64,000 nucleotides of DNA from the NCBI GenBank assembly GCA_045593985.1, contig JAZNXR010000002.1:10352-74351 (forward strand). The letters run 5' to 3'. Positions 50,050 to 58,861 of the stretch are shown one piece after another; within the stretch, counting starts at the first letter, position 1; each line of letters starts with the position of its first letter. The translations under genes and the position numbers were made by a program. Source of the DNA: Colimorpha_A sp045593985 (lineage in GTDB: Bacteria; Bacillota; Clostridia; Oscillospirales; CAG-272). The notes under the pieces were generated by a model. That model did not search any database and was not told the DNA's origin. It saw only the letters and a list, made by a program, of their open reading frames with translations.

Positions 50050-51234
50050 TTAGATATCTGCATAAGCATCTGCTTCGATCGTGTAAAGAGAATCGAAGGC
50101 TTCGTTTTCGAGTGCCTCGTAATCGTATTTTTGCTCCTGAAGAATGACCTTTTCAATATCAGGTCGGGTTTTCGGGTGCTTGGGAGTGAATACGGTACAG
50201 CAATCCTCAAATGGCAGGATCGAGGTCTCAAATGCCTCGATTCTGCGGGAAATTGCGATGATCTCCTCCTTATCCATTCCGATACAGGGACGGAAAACAG
50301 GACGTTTAACGACCGCATCGGTGACGGTCAGCGCTTGCATCGTCTGCGATGCGACCTGACCGACAGCCTCGCCCGTGATAAGTGCCTGGCAGTAGTTTCT
50401 TTCAGCCACTCGCTCGGCAAGACGCATCATTGAACGGCGAAGAAGAAGGGTAAAATATTCCTCGTCAACCGAGTCGCGGAGAACCTCCTGAAGATGAGTC
50501 AGGGAAATAACGTGAACCTTGATTTTTCCGCAGTATTCCGAAACGATCTCGGCAAGACGAATGACCTTATCACGCGCCTGCTCCGAGGTGTAGGGATAGC
50601 TTTCAAAGTGTACCGCTTCAAGGATCACGCCTCGCTTTGCCATCATAAAGCCGGCAACCGGGGAATCAATACCGCCCGAAAGAAGAAGGAGTCCCTTGCC
50701 GTTTGAGCCGTTAGGCATACCGCCCGCACCCGGGAAGCTTCCTGCATGAATGTAGGCGTTTTCCTCACGGATCTCGGTCATTACGACAACCGACGGCTTG
50801 TGAAGATCGACCTTGAGATATGGCATAGCTTCAAGCACGGCACCGCCGACCTGTGCGGCGATCTCGGGCGACTTCATCGGGAATTTTTTGTCTGAGCGAC
50901 GGGCATCTGCCTTAAAGGAAGCGTGACCTTTCAGATATTCGGGCAGGTATTCCTTCGCCACTCGCTTTATATCGTCAATATTCTTCTCGGCAACCGCAGC
51001 ACGGGCAACGGTCGTAATTCCGAAAACCTTACGGCAGAGGCGAAGCGCCTCGTCGATATCGCAGTTATCGTCCTGCGGCTCAACGTAGATTGTGCTTTGA
51101 GCAAGAGTTACCTTAAAAACGCCTGCAAGCTTCAGGCGAGCTTCAAGCTCTTTCTTGAGCAGCTTTTCAAAATATCCTCGGTTAAGCCCCTTAAGAGCAA
51201 GCTCACCGTATTTCAGGAGCAGTACTTCCTTCAT
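50050..51234 (-). CDS. thiI: tRNA 4-thiouridine sulfurtransferase ThiI
   Basis: 394 residues: N-terminal ferredoxin-like and THUMP domains, then a PP-loop domain with SGGIDSPVAG (about residues 182-191). Like Bacillus ThiI it lacks the C-terminal rhodanese domain of the Escherichia coli protein. It makes s4U8 in tRNA, and in some bacteria supplies sulfur to thiamine. Translationally coupled to nth (4-bp overlap). Confidence 0.93.
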   Translation of the reverse strand: MKEVLLLKYGELALKGLNRGYFEKLLKKELEARLKLAGVFKVTLAQSTIYVEPQDDNCDIDEALRLCRKVFGITTVARAAVAEKNIDDIKRVAKEYLPEYLKGHASFKADARRSDKKFPMKSPEIAAQVGGAVLEAMPYLKVDLHKPSVVVMTEIREENAYIHAGSFPGAGGMPNGSNGKGLLLLSGGIDSPVAGFMMAKRGVILEAVHFESYPYTSEQARDKVIRLAEIVSEYCGKIKVHVISLTHLQEVLRDSVDEEYFTLLLRRSMMRLAERVAERNYCQALITGEAVGQVASQTMQALTVTDAVVKRPVFRPCIGMDKEEIIAISRRIEAFETSILPFEDCCTVFTPKHPKTRPDIEKVILQEQKYDYEALENEAFDSLYTIEADAYADI

Positions 51235-51923
51235 TTTTTATGTTCCTTTGCGTATTTTTTACATATACCGTTCAGCCGACATTGACCGCATTTCGGTGCT
51301 TTTGCGGAGCAGGTCTCACGTCCGAAAAGGACTATGCGGTGGCAGAAATCGGATTGCTCGCTCGGTTCGATGTATTTAACCAGCTCTTTTTCAACCTTGG
51401 CAGCATCCTTTAAGCCTTCGGGATAAAATCCCAGCCTTCCGCAGATGCGGATACAGTGAGTGTCGGCAACGATTGCAGGCAGACCGTAAAGGTCGCCCCG
51501 AATGAGGTTTGCGATCTTTCTTCCGACGCCCGAGAGCGAGAGCAGGGCGTCCATGTCGCTCGGCACCCTGCCGCCGTGATCTTCAATAAGCTGAATAGAC
51601 ATTTCCTTTAAATCCCTTGCCTTCATTCTGTAAAGACCGCAGGAGCGAATAAGCTCCTCTATAACGGCAATGTCAGCATTCGCCATCGCTTCCATCGTCG
51701 GTATCTCTTTAAAAAGCGTTTCACATACGAGATTGACTCTTGCATCGGTGCATTGAGCAGACAGACGTGCCATAACGATAAGCTTAAAGGGATCTCCCTC
51801 GTAGTTTAGCGCACATTCAGCGGTAGGGTAGATCTCGGTCAAAATACGAGTTACCTCCCGTCCAAGCTGCTTTTTGGTCATTCTTTTTATAATTTTATCT
51901 TCATTTTGCTTTTTTTGTGTCAT
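51231..51923 (-). CDS. nth: Endonuclease III
   Basis: 230 residues. Helix-hairpin-helix LSGVGRKIANLI carries the catalytic lysine, and VADTHCIR the catalytic aspartate. Four cysteines of the C-terminal 4Fe-4S cluster are present (C-x6-C-x2-C-x5-C, about residues 200-217). It removes oxidised pyrimidines and nicks the site in base excision repair. No strong ribosome binding site before the ATG at 51923; an ATG at codon 15 is an alternative. Confidence 0.94.
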   Translation of the reverse strand: MTQKKQNEDKIIKRMTKKQLGREVTRILTEIYPTAECALNYEGDPFKLIVMARLSAQCTDARVNLVCETLFKEIPTMEAMANADIAVIEELIRSCGLYRMKARDLKEMSIQLIEDHGGRVPSDMDALLSLSGVGRKIANLIRGDLYGLPAIVADTHCIRICGRLGFYPEGLKDAAKVEKELVKYIEPSEQSDFCHRIVLFGRETCSAKAPKCGQCRLNGICKKYAKEHKK

Positions 51924-52015
51924 TTGGCTCTTCCATTATTGAAAGATAAGTAGTATAATATATTATATAATAGTTTTTATTGAATTTCAAGACTTTTTAC
52001 AAAGGATTGCGAAAA

Positions 52016-53731
52016 ATGGAAAAAGCAAAAAAAGCTTTACCCGAGCTTCTTGCTCCTTGCGGCTCGCTTGACTCGCTTACTGCCGCAGTTGAGGGAGGGG
52101 CAGATGCAGTATATTTCGGCGGCACGGTATTCAATGCGAGAATGAACGCAAAGAATTTCGAGCGCTCGGATATTCGCTCCGCTGTCGGTTACTGCCATGA
52201 AAACGGAGTTAAGGCATACGTTACTCTCAATACTCAAATATATGACCGTGAGCTGAAAAGCGCACTTGACCATGCTGCGTTTCTTTATGAAAGCGGCGTT
52301 GATGCGCTGATCACTGCAGACATGGGGCTTTCCATGCTTATTAAAAAGCATATTCCGGATTTTGAGCTTCATGCATCAACCCAGGCAACCGTTCATAATC
52401 TTGCGGGAGCCGAAAGGCTTTATGACCTCGGCTTCAGCCGTGTCGTCGGCGCAAGGGAAATGGATCTTGATAATATTAAAACGCTTTGTCAGTCACGCGC
52501 CGAGATCGAGATGTTTATTCACGGCGCAATTTGCGTCAGCGTTTCGGGACAGTGCCTTATGAGCGCAATGCTCGGCGGCAGAAGCGGAAACCGAGGTCAA
52601 TGCGCTCAACCCTGCCGTATGTGCTATAACGGCGAATATCCTCTTTCGGTAAAGGATATGTGCCTTGGCGGTCATATTCCCTCGCTTATTGAGGCGGGCG
52701 TTTCTTCTCTGAAAATCGAAGGCAGAATGAAAAGCCCTGCCTACGTTTACGGAGTGACGAAAATTTATCGCAGGCTCCTTGATGAAGGACGGAGCGCAAC
52801 CCGTGACGAGATAAACGAGCTTCAAAGATTATTCTCCCGAAGCGGATTTACGGACGGATATTTCACCGGTAATATCGGAAAGAATATGCTCGGCATACGC
52901 ACCGAAACCGATATCGCCAAAACAAGAGGCGAGGGCGCTTTTAAAAGCGGTGTGGTAAAGCCTGTCGAGCAAAGCTTAAAGAAGGCTCCCGAGATCCCCT
53001 CGAAGATTGATTTTCCGCAAAAGAGAAGAACTGCGAAGGCGGTATTTACCGCCTACTTCCGTGAAGCGGGACAGATTCCCGAAAGCCACGATCTTGATAT
53101 AACTTATCTTCCCCTGTCAAAATACCGCAGCGTGTCAAACGGCGTTTCGTTGCCGCCCGTTATTTTTGACAGCGAGCTTGATGACGTAAGGCGTTCTCTT
53201 GAAAACGCCGCAAAGCAGGGCGCAAAGCATCTTCTGATCCATAATATCGGTCAGCTTGCCCTTGCCCGCGAGTACGGCTTGGCCGCTCACGGAAGCCATA
53301 GGCTTAACGTCTTTAACAATTATTCCGCAGATTTCTTTCAGAAGCAGGGAGAGCTTGACAGCATAATTCTTTCAGCGGAGCTTATCCTGCCGCAGATGCG
53401 AGATATAATTCTTCCCGAGGGTGTAAGAAAGGGCGCGATCGTCTACGGACGGCTTCCCTTGATGCTTCTTCATAAGCCTGTCGAGAAAAAGGTGCTTCGT
53501 GATAATAGGGGCGCAAGCTTCCCGATTTATCCCGAGGAGGGAAAGGATATTCTTTATAACAGCGTAAATATCTATATGGCAGACCAGCTCGACCGCCTTG
53601 ACGGCGCAGGAATTGAGGAAAGACATCTTATCTTTACGGGCGAAAACCGCGGCGAGGTCATGAGAGTGCTTTACGCTTACGCCCACAAGCTTCCGCCTAA
53701 GGAGCGAGAGGCAATAAAACGAATCAAGTGA
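52016..53731 (+). CDS. U32-family peptidase-like protein (RlhA/TrhP type)
   Basis: 571 residues from the ATG at 52016 (AAAGGA upstream); the frame is open from a TTG at 51980. N-terminal PELLAPCGSLDSL and AVYFGG, HASTQ, and a Cys cluster CVSVSGQC ... GNRGQCAQPCR that probably binds iron-sulfur. Proteins of this group hydroxylate rRNA or tRNA (RlhA for C2501 of 23S, TrhP for U34) rather than cleave proteins. Which of the two applies cannot be decided; the length is intermediate. dut follows 10 bp later. Confidence 0.87.
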   Translation: MEKAKKALPELLAPCGSLDSLTAAVEGGADAVYFGGTVFNARMNAKNFERSDIRSAVGYCHENGVKAYVTLNTQIYDRELKSALDHAAFLYESGVDALITADMGLSMLIKKHIPDFELHASTQATVHNLAGAERLYDLGFSRVVGAREMDLDNIKTLCQSRAEIEMFIHGAICVSVSGQCLMSAMLGGRSGNRGQCAQPCRMCYNGEYPLSVKDMCLGGHIPSLIEAGVSSLKIEGRMKSPAYVYGVTKIYRRLLDEGRSATRDEINELQRLFSRSGFTDGYFTGNIGKNMLGIRTETDIAKTRGEGAFKSGVVKPVEQSLKKAPEIPSKIDFPQKRRTAKAVFTAYFREAGQIPESHDLDITYLPLSKYRSVSNGVSLPPVIFDSELDDVRRSLENAAKQGAKHLLIHNIGQLALAREYGLAAHGSHRLNVFNNYSADFFQKQGELDSIILSAELILPQMRDIILPEGVRKGAIVYGRLPLMLLHKPVEKKVLRDNRGASFPIYPEEGKDILYNSVNIYMADQLDRLDGAGIEERHLIFTGENRGEVMRVLYAYAHKLPPKEREAIKRIK

Positions 53732-53741
53732 GGACGAAAAC

Positions 53742-54182
53742 ATGAACGTAAAGGTCAAAATTCTCCGTGAGGGCGCACACGTTCCGACGCTCGGAACGTC
53801 GGGTGCCGCCGCTTGCGATCTCTATGCGCTTCTTCCCGAGCCGATAGTTCTTCAGCCGGGCGAGCGCCGACCTATTCCGACGGGAATAGCAATTGCCCTT
53901 CCGAGCAGCGATTACGTTGCAATCGTTTGCGCAAGAAGCGGACTTGCCCTTAAGCAGGGACTTGCTCTTTGCAACGGCATTGGCGTTATCGACAGCGATT
54001 ACAGAGGCGAGATCTTCTTTGCCGCAGTCAACAACGACAAGGAGCCGAAAACTATCGAAAACGGCGAAAGAATCGGCCAGCTTATGATAATGCCCGTTAT
54101 ACGTGCGGAGTATGAGGTCGTCGATGAGCTCGACGAAACCGAACGCGGAGAGGGTGGCTTCGGCTCAACGGGCGTGAAATAA
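53742..54182 (+). CDS. dut: dUTP diphosphatase
   Basis: 146 residues with all five trimeric dUTPase motifs: AACDLYA, RSGLALK, GVIDSDYRGEI, RIGQLMI and RGEGGFGSTG. It removes dUTP and supplies dUMP for the thymidylate synthase (24 kb away in the window). GTGAGGA precedes the ATG. Confidence 0.96.
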   Translation: MNVKVKILREGAHVPTLGTSGAAACDLYALLPEPIVLQPGERRPIPTGIAIALPSSDYVAIVCARSGLALKQGLALCNGIGVIDSDYRGEIFFAAVNNDKEPKTIENGERIGQLMIMPVIRAEYEVVDELDETERGEGGFGSTGVK

Positions 54183-54255
54183 TCCGGAGTTTGCCAATAA
54201 TTCCCGAAATTTTGTATGTTTTTGCTCATATTGCCACAATTTGCGTTAAATTTGT

Positions 54256-54284
54256 TTGACAAATTGCTTAAAACGTGATATAAT
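54256..54284 (+). promoter_or_regulatory. Sigma-A promoter of the glycogen cluster
   Basis: TTGACA (54256-54261), 17-bp spacer, TATAAT (54279-54284), perfect boxes. Confidence 0.85.
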
Positions 54285-54317
54285 TTATTCACAATAAATT
54301 ACTTGGGGGCGAATATC

Positions 54318-56150
54318 TTGACTCCGGAAGCATATAAAAGAGGAATATGGGACGGACATTCCGATTGCGCTTACGAATATCTCGGCTGTCACCGTGACGG
54401 AGACAGCTATGTTTTTCGTGTCTGGGCGCCTGAGGCAAGAAGCGTTCGTGTTCTCGGCCGCTTTAACGGCTGGGACAGAAACGCGCCCGTTATGACGAAC
54501 CTCGGCGGCATTTGGGAATATCGCACGCAGGCAAGTCAGTTTGATGAATATAAGTATTATATAGAGCGCCCCGACGGCTCCTATGTAATGAAGGCAGATC
54601 CCTATGCCTTCCATTCCTGCACGCGTCCTGAAACGGCGTCGAGAATATTCGATCTTTCGGGATATGAGTGGGGCGACGGCGCTTATATGAGGGCGGCAAA
54701 AAAGAAAAACCCCCTTAATTCTCCCGTTAACATTTACGAAATGCACCTCGGCTCGTGGCGCAAATATGAGGACGGAAATCCCTTCTCTTACCGCGCGCTT
54801 GCCGATGATCTCGTTCCGTATCTTACTGATATGGGATATACACACGTTGAGTTCCTTCCGGTGGCGGAGCATCCCTTTGACGGCTCCTGGGGCTATCAGG
54901 TAACGGGCTATTACGCACCGACCTCGCGATACGGAACGCCGCACGATTTTATGTATCTCGTTGACCGCCTGCATCAGGCGGGCATCGGAGTCATAATCGA
55001 CTGGGTGGGAGCGCATTTTCCGAAGGACGAATGCGGCCTATATGAATTCGACGGAAGCTGCTGCTATGAAAACCGCGATCCGAGTCGGCGTGAGCATCCC
55101 GAATGGGGAACTCGGCTTTTCGATTTCGGTCGCAACGAGGTAAGAGCATTCCTTATCTCGAATATAAGATATTGGATCAAGGAATATCACGTTGACGGTA
55201 TTCGCTGTGACGCCGTTACGAATATGGTATATAAGGATTACGCAAGCGATCCCGATTGCTGGCGAAAGCCCTACGATTCGGTAAATCACGATGCGGTGCG
55301 CCTTATACGTGATATGAATACGGCTGCATATAGAGAAAATCCTTCCGTTATGATGATAGCGGAGGAGGCAACGTCATACCCGCTTGTTACCAAGCCCGGC
55401 TACGACGGAGGACTCGGCTTCGGATTTAAATGGAATATGGGCTGGATGCACGATACCCTTGACTATATGTCGGTAGATCCGATATACAGAAAGTTCGACC
55501 ACGATAAGATCACCTTCTCGCTGACCTACGCTTTCTCGGAAAATCACGTTCTTCCGTTCTCACACGACGAGGTCGTCCACGGTAAGCTTTCCCTTATCGG
55601 ACGTATGCCGGGAGATTACGGAACGAAGTTCGCATCCCTGAAGGTGCTGTATTCCTATCTTATGGCACATCCGGGAAAGAAGCTCTTATTTATGGGAGGC
55701 GAGCTTGGACAGTTTATCGAGTGGGACGAAAAAAGAGAGCTTGACTGGTTCCTTCTGAACTACGACAGCCACGCAGATATGCAAAGATTCGTGCGTGCGC
55801 TGAATCATTTTTATAAGAACAATTCTCCGCTGTGGGAAAACGATGCCGATTGGAACGGTTTTTCGTGGCTTAAGGTCGATGACCGTGACAACAGCGTTTT
55901 CTCCTTCCGCCGCATCGACAGAAAGGGAAATGAGCTTATCGCAGTATTTAATTTCTGCCCCGTTCACCGTCCCGATTACCGCATGGGAATTCCGAATAAG
56001 TGTATTCTCAAGCAGGTGTTTACGACAGGCGGAGGAAGCGAAAAGATAAGGACGGAGAATATTCCGTGCGACGGTCAGAATCAGTCCGCGGTCTTTGATA
56101 TTCCGCCAATGTCGGCAAGCTTTTATAAGATGACGTACGTGCGGAAATGA
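54318..56150 (+). CDS. glgB: 1,4-alpha-glucan branching enzyme
   Basis: 610 residues from the TTG at 54318 (GGGGGC upstream); a TTG at 54303 is the alternative. CBM48 domain (about 20-110; FRVWAPEARSVRV), GH13 barrel with nucleophile in DGIRCDAVTNM, acid/base in IAEEAT, and SHDEVVHGK. GlgB makes alpha-1,6 branches in glycogen. First gene of the cluster; a 393-bp repeat-filled gap separates it from glgC. Confidence 0.94.
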   Translation: MTPEAYKRGIWDGHSDCAYEYLGCHRDGDSYVFRVWAPEARSVRVLGRFNGWDRNAPVMTNLGGIWEYRTQASQFDEYKYYIERPDGSYVMKADPYAFHSCTRPETASRIFDLSGYEWGDGAYMRAAKKKNPLNSPVNIYEMHLGSWRKYEDGNPFSYRALADDLVPYLTDMGYTHVEFLPVAEHPFDGSWGYQVTGYYAPTSRYGTPHDFMYLVDRLHQAGIGVIIDWVGAHFPKDECGLYEFDGSCCYENRDPSRREHPEWGTRLFDFGRNEVRAFLISNIRYWIKEYHVDGIRCDAVTNMVYKDYASDPDCWRKPYDSVNHDAVRLIRDMNTAAYRENPSVMMIAEEATSYPLVTKPGYDGGLGFGFKWNMGWMHDTLDYMSVDPIYRKFDHDKITFSLTYAFSENHVLPFSHDEVVHGKLSLIGRMPGDYGTKFASLKVLYSYLMAHPGKKLLFMGGELGQFIEWDEKRELDWFLLNYDSHADMQRFVRALNHFYKNNSPLWENDADWNGFSWLKVDDRDNSVFSFRRIDRKGNELIAVFNFCPVHRPDYRMGIPNKCILKQVFTTGGGSEKIRTENIPCDGQNQSAVFDIPPMSASFYKMTYVRK

Positions 56151-56173
56151 TGATTTAGCAAATGTCTTTTTGC

Positions 56174-56440
56174 GAGATCCCGATGCCACAAGCGGCATCG
56201 CCCTACGGGTTCGACTGCGTCCCGCCGTGTCATTCTGAGTGAAGCGAAGCGGAATCGAACGGCGAAGCCGAGATCCCGATGCCACAAGTGGCATCGCCCT
56301 GCGGGTTCGACTGCGTCCCGCCGTGTCATTCTGAGTGTAGCGAAGCGGAATCGAACGGCGAAGCCGCGCGAAGTGCAACGAAGCGGAATCTCGGCGGGAC
56401 TTCGCTCAGGATGACAAGGCGGGACTCCGCTCAGGATGAC
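56174..56440. repeat. Family B element copy 2 with internal tandem duplications
   Basis: A 96-nt unit starting GAGATCCCGATGCCACAAG occurs twice in tandem (from 56174 and from 56270), and the 3' part GGCGGGACTTCGCTCAGGATGAC also occurs twice with one or two changes (about 56393-56439). The second 5' unit plus the first 3' unit match 17001-17146 nearly base for base. It fills the gap between glgB and glgC; no gene is seen. Confidence 0.8.
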
Positions 56441-56543
56441 CGCGAAAAAACAAGCTCTGATATACGACCTATCTCCGCCAAGAGTGCGGACAAAATATAA
56501 AACTAATCTTCGCTTTGCGAGGAAAAGAAAGAAGGTTTATTTA

Positions 56544-57731
56544 ATGCCAGTAAGAAGCAAGGAATGCATTGCAATGCTTCTCGCAGGAGGCCAGGGTAGC
56601 CGCCTTTACGTTCTGACCGAGAACACGGCAAAGCCCGCAGTACCCTTTGGAGGAAAATATCGAATCATCGACTATTCTCTTTCAAACTGCGTAAACTCGG
56701 GTATCGACACAGTCGGTATTCTTACGCAGTATCAGCCGCTTGAGCTGAACGATTACATAGGAAACGGTCAGCCGTGGGACTTAAACCGCAATTTCGGCGG
56801 CGCACACGTTCTTCCTCCTTATATGAAGACGAAGAACAACTCTTGGTACAAGGGTACGGCAAATGCGATCTATCAGAATCTCCATTTCATAGACCGCTAT
56901 AACCCCGAGTACGTTCTTATCCTTTCGGGCGACCACATCTACAAGATGGACTACTCGAAGATGCTCTCCTTCCATAAGGAAAAGGAGGCAGAATGTACCA
57001 TCGCCGTTCGTACCGTTCCGATCGAGGAAGCGTCGAGAATGGGCATTATGAGCACCGATAATACCGACCGTATTACGGAGTTCGAGGAAAAGCCGAAGGT
57101 GCCGAAAAGCAATCTCGCATCTATGGGCGTTTATATCTTCAACTGGAAAACGCTTAAGCAGTATCTTATAGATGACGAAAACGATCCAAACTCGTCTAAC
57201 GACTTCGGTAAGAATATTATCCCCGCCTTCTTAAAGGACGGCAGAGGACTTTACGCTTATACGTTTGACGGCTATTGGCGTGACGTCGGAACTCTTGACT
57301 CGCTCTGGCAGGCGAATATGGATCTTCTTGATCCTGCCCGCCCGATAAACGTAGGCGCACCCAAGAAGTTCCGTATTTACAGCCGTAACTACGCACAGCC
57401 GCCGTCTAATATCGTAAAGGGATCGGTGGTAAAGAACTCTCACATTGCAGAGGGCTGTGTGATCAAGGGAAGAGTTGAAAACTCAATTATCTCGACAGGC
57501 TGTTATATTGAGGAGGGCGCAGTCGTTACCGACACCGTTGTAATGCCCAACTCGGTAATTAAAAGCGGCGCAGTTGTTGAATATGCCATCATAGGTGAAA
57601 GAACCGTGATCGGCGAAGACGCTCACGTTGGCGAAGCCAAGACCGATTCTCCCGAATGGGGCGTTGCGGTCGTTGGTAGTGATAAAACCGTCCCCGCAGG
57701 CGAAAAGCTGCCTGCTAAGACGATATATTAA
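56544..57731 (+). CDS. glgC: Glucose-1-phosphate adenylyltransferase catalytic subunit
   Basis: 395 residues from the ATG at 56544 (MPVRSKECIAMLLAGGQGSR); the frame to 56436 reads the repeat. N-terminal nucleotidyltransferase with LLAGGQGSRL and KPAVPFGG, sugar-binding FEEKP, and a C-terminal left-handed beta-helix. It makes ADP-glucose, the rate-setting donor for glycogen. AGAAGG precedes the ATG. Pairs with GlgD next door. Confidence 0.95.
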   Translation: MPVRSKECIAMLLAGGQGSRLYVLTENTAKPAVPFGGKYRIIDYSLSNCVNSGIDTVGILTQYQPLELNDYIGNGQPWDLNRNFGGAHVLPPYMKTKNNSWYKGTANAIYQNLHFIDRYNPEYVLILSGDHIYKMDYSKMLSFHKEKEAECTIAVRTVPIEEASRMGIMSTDNTDRITEFEEKPKVPKSNLASMGVYIFNWKTLKQYLIDDENDPNSSNDFGKNIIPAFLKDGRGLYAYTFDGYWRDVGTLDSLWQANMDLLDPARPINVGAPKKFRIYSRNYAQPPSNIVKGSVVKNSHIAEGCVIKGRVENSIISTGCYIEEGAVVTDTVVMPNSVIKSGAVVEYAIIGERTVIGEDAHVGEAKTDSPEWGVAVVGSDKTVPAGEKLPAKTIY

Positions 57732-57748
57732 AGAAGGGAAGTGACGGC

Positions 57749-58861
57749 ATGAAAGCAGCAGGAATTATTTTTTCCGGAATGTATAACGACGGTCTTGATT
57801 ATCTGACGAGAAACCGTACCGTTGCATCTCTCCCCTTTGGCGGCAGATATCGCCAGATCGACTTCGTTCTTTCGAATATGGTAAACTCCGGCATCGAGAG
57901 AATCGGCGTCATCACAAAGTATAACTATCAGTCGCTTATCGACCATCTCGGCTCCTGCCAGGACTGGGATCTTAACCGTAAGCGCGGCGGTCTTACCATT
58001 CTTCCGCCCTTCGCATCGAGCAGCTCGGGCGGCTACCGCGGTAAGATTGAGGAGCTTCGTGCGGCGATTCCTTTTTTGAGCAAGCACGAGGACGAATATG
58101 TTGTTCTTTCCGACACGGACACCATCTGTAATATCAATATCAAAAAGATAATCAGAGAGCACGAAAAGAGTGGCAAGGACATAACGATCGTCGTATCTGA
58201 GGCAACCGAGAACGAGACCAATGTCTCCGAGCTTGTTTTTGATAAAGAGGGCGACGAGATAAAGGCTATGTACCTCAATTATGCTGCCTGCAAGGGACAG
58301 TATACCTCAATCGGTATGTACGTCATCTCCCGTGAGCTTCTGATTGACAGAGTAACACAGCTTGCTTCCTGCGGATTCTATCACCTTGAGCGTGACTTCC
58401 TCCAGCAGGAATTCAACAAGGGCACTCTTAAGGTCGGTGTTTACTGCCATGACGGACTGATAATGAAGAACCGCAATATTCTTGAGTATTTCAACAACTC
58501 GCTTTCCATGAAGGACGAGGCAGTAAGAAATGCGATCTTCCGTCCCTCTGCTCCGATTTATACGACAGTACGTGACGAGGTTCCCACCTATTACGGCGAG
58601 GATTCCGAGGTCACCGACTGTACGATTGCCGACGGTTGTCATATCGAGGGTAAGGTTGATAACAGCGTGCTTTTCCGTAAGGTCGTTATCGAGAAAAACG
58701 CCGTTGTCCGCAACTGCGTTATCATGGCAAGCTGCGTTATCAAGGAAGGCGCAGTAGTTGAAAATGCGATAATCGACAAGGAAGCAACCGTATCGAGCCT
58801 GCGCCGTATCGTTGGCGCACCGACAAGCCCGATGATCGTCCAAAAGGGAGAAACTATATGA
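57749..58861 (+). CDS. glgD: Glucose-1-phosphate adenylyltransferase subunit GlgD
   Basis: 370 residues, homologous to GlgC but with a changed N-terminal nucleotide loop: GIIFSGMYNDGLDYLTRNRT in place of the GGxGxR pattern. In Geobacillus and Clostridia GlgD is a poor catalyst alone and boosts GlgC in a mixed tetramer. Strong ribosome binding site (GAAGGGAAG), and its end overlaps glgA by 4 bp. Confidence 0.93.
   Translation: MKAAGIIFSGMYNDGLDYLTRNRTVASLPFGGRYRQIDFVLSNMVNSGIERIGVITKYNYQSLIDHLGSCQDWDLNRKRGGLTILPPFASSSSGGYRGKIEELRAAIPFLSKHEDEYVVLSDTDTICNINIKKIIREHEKSGKDITIVVSEATENETNVSELVFDKEGDEIKAMYLNYAACKGQYTSIGMYVISRELLIDRVTQLASCGFYHLERDFLQQEFNKGTLKVGVYCHDGLIMKNRNILEYFNNSLSMKDEAVRNAIFRPSAPIYTTVRDEVPTYYGEDSEVTDCTIADGCHIEGKVDNSVLFRKVVIEKNAVVRNCVIMASCVIKEGAVVENAIIDKEATVSSLRRIVGAPTSPMIVQKGETI

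Noticed and set aside
49282..50433. Long plus-strand ORF over isomerase 3 and thiI (383 codons)
   Set aside because: It crosses two real minus-strand genes and their junction; similar long shadows at 45634-46551, 46555-47592 and 47274-48203 arise from codon bias.
57749..58861. GlgD as a degenerate, possibly dead enzyme of special interest
   Set aside because: The altered nucleotide loop is normal for GlgD subunits in Bacillota.
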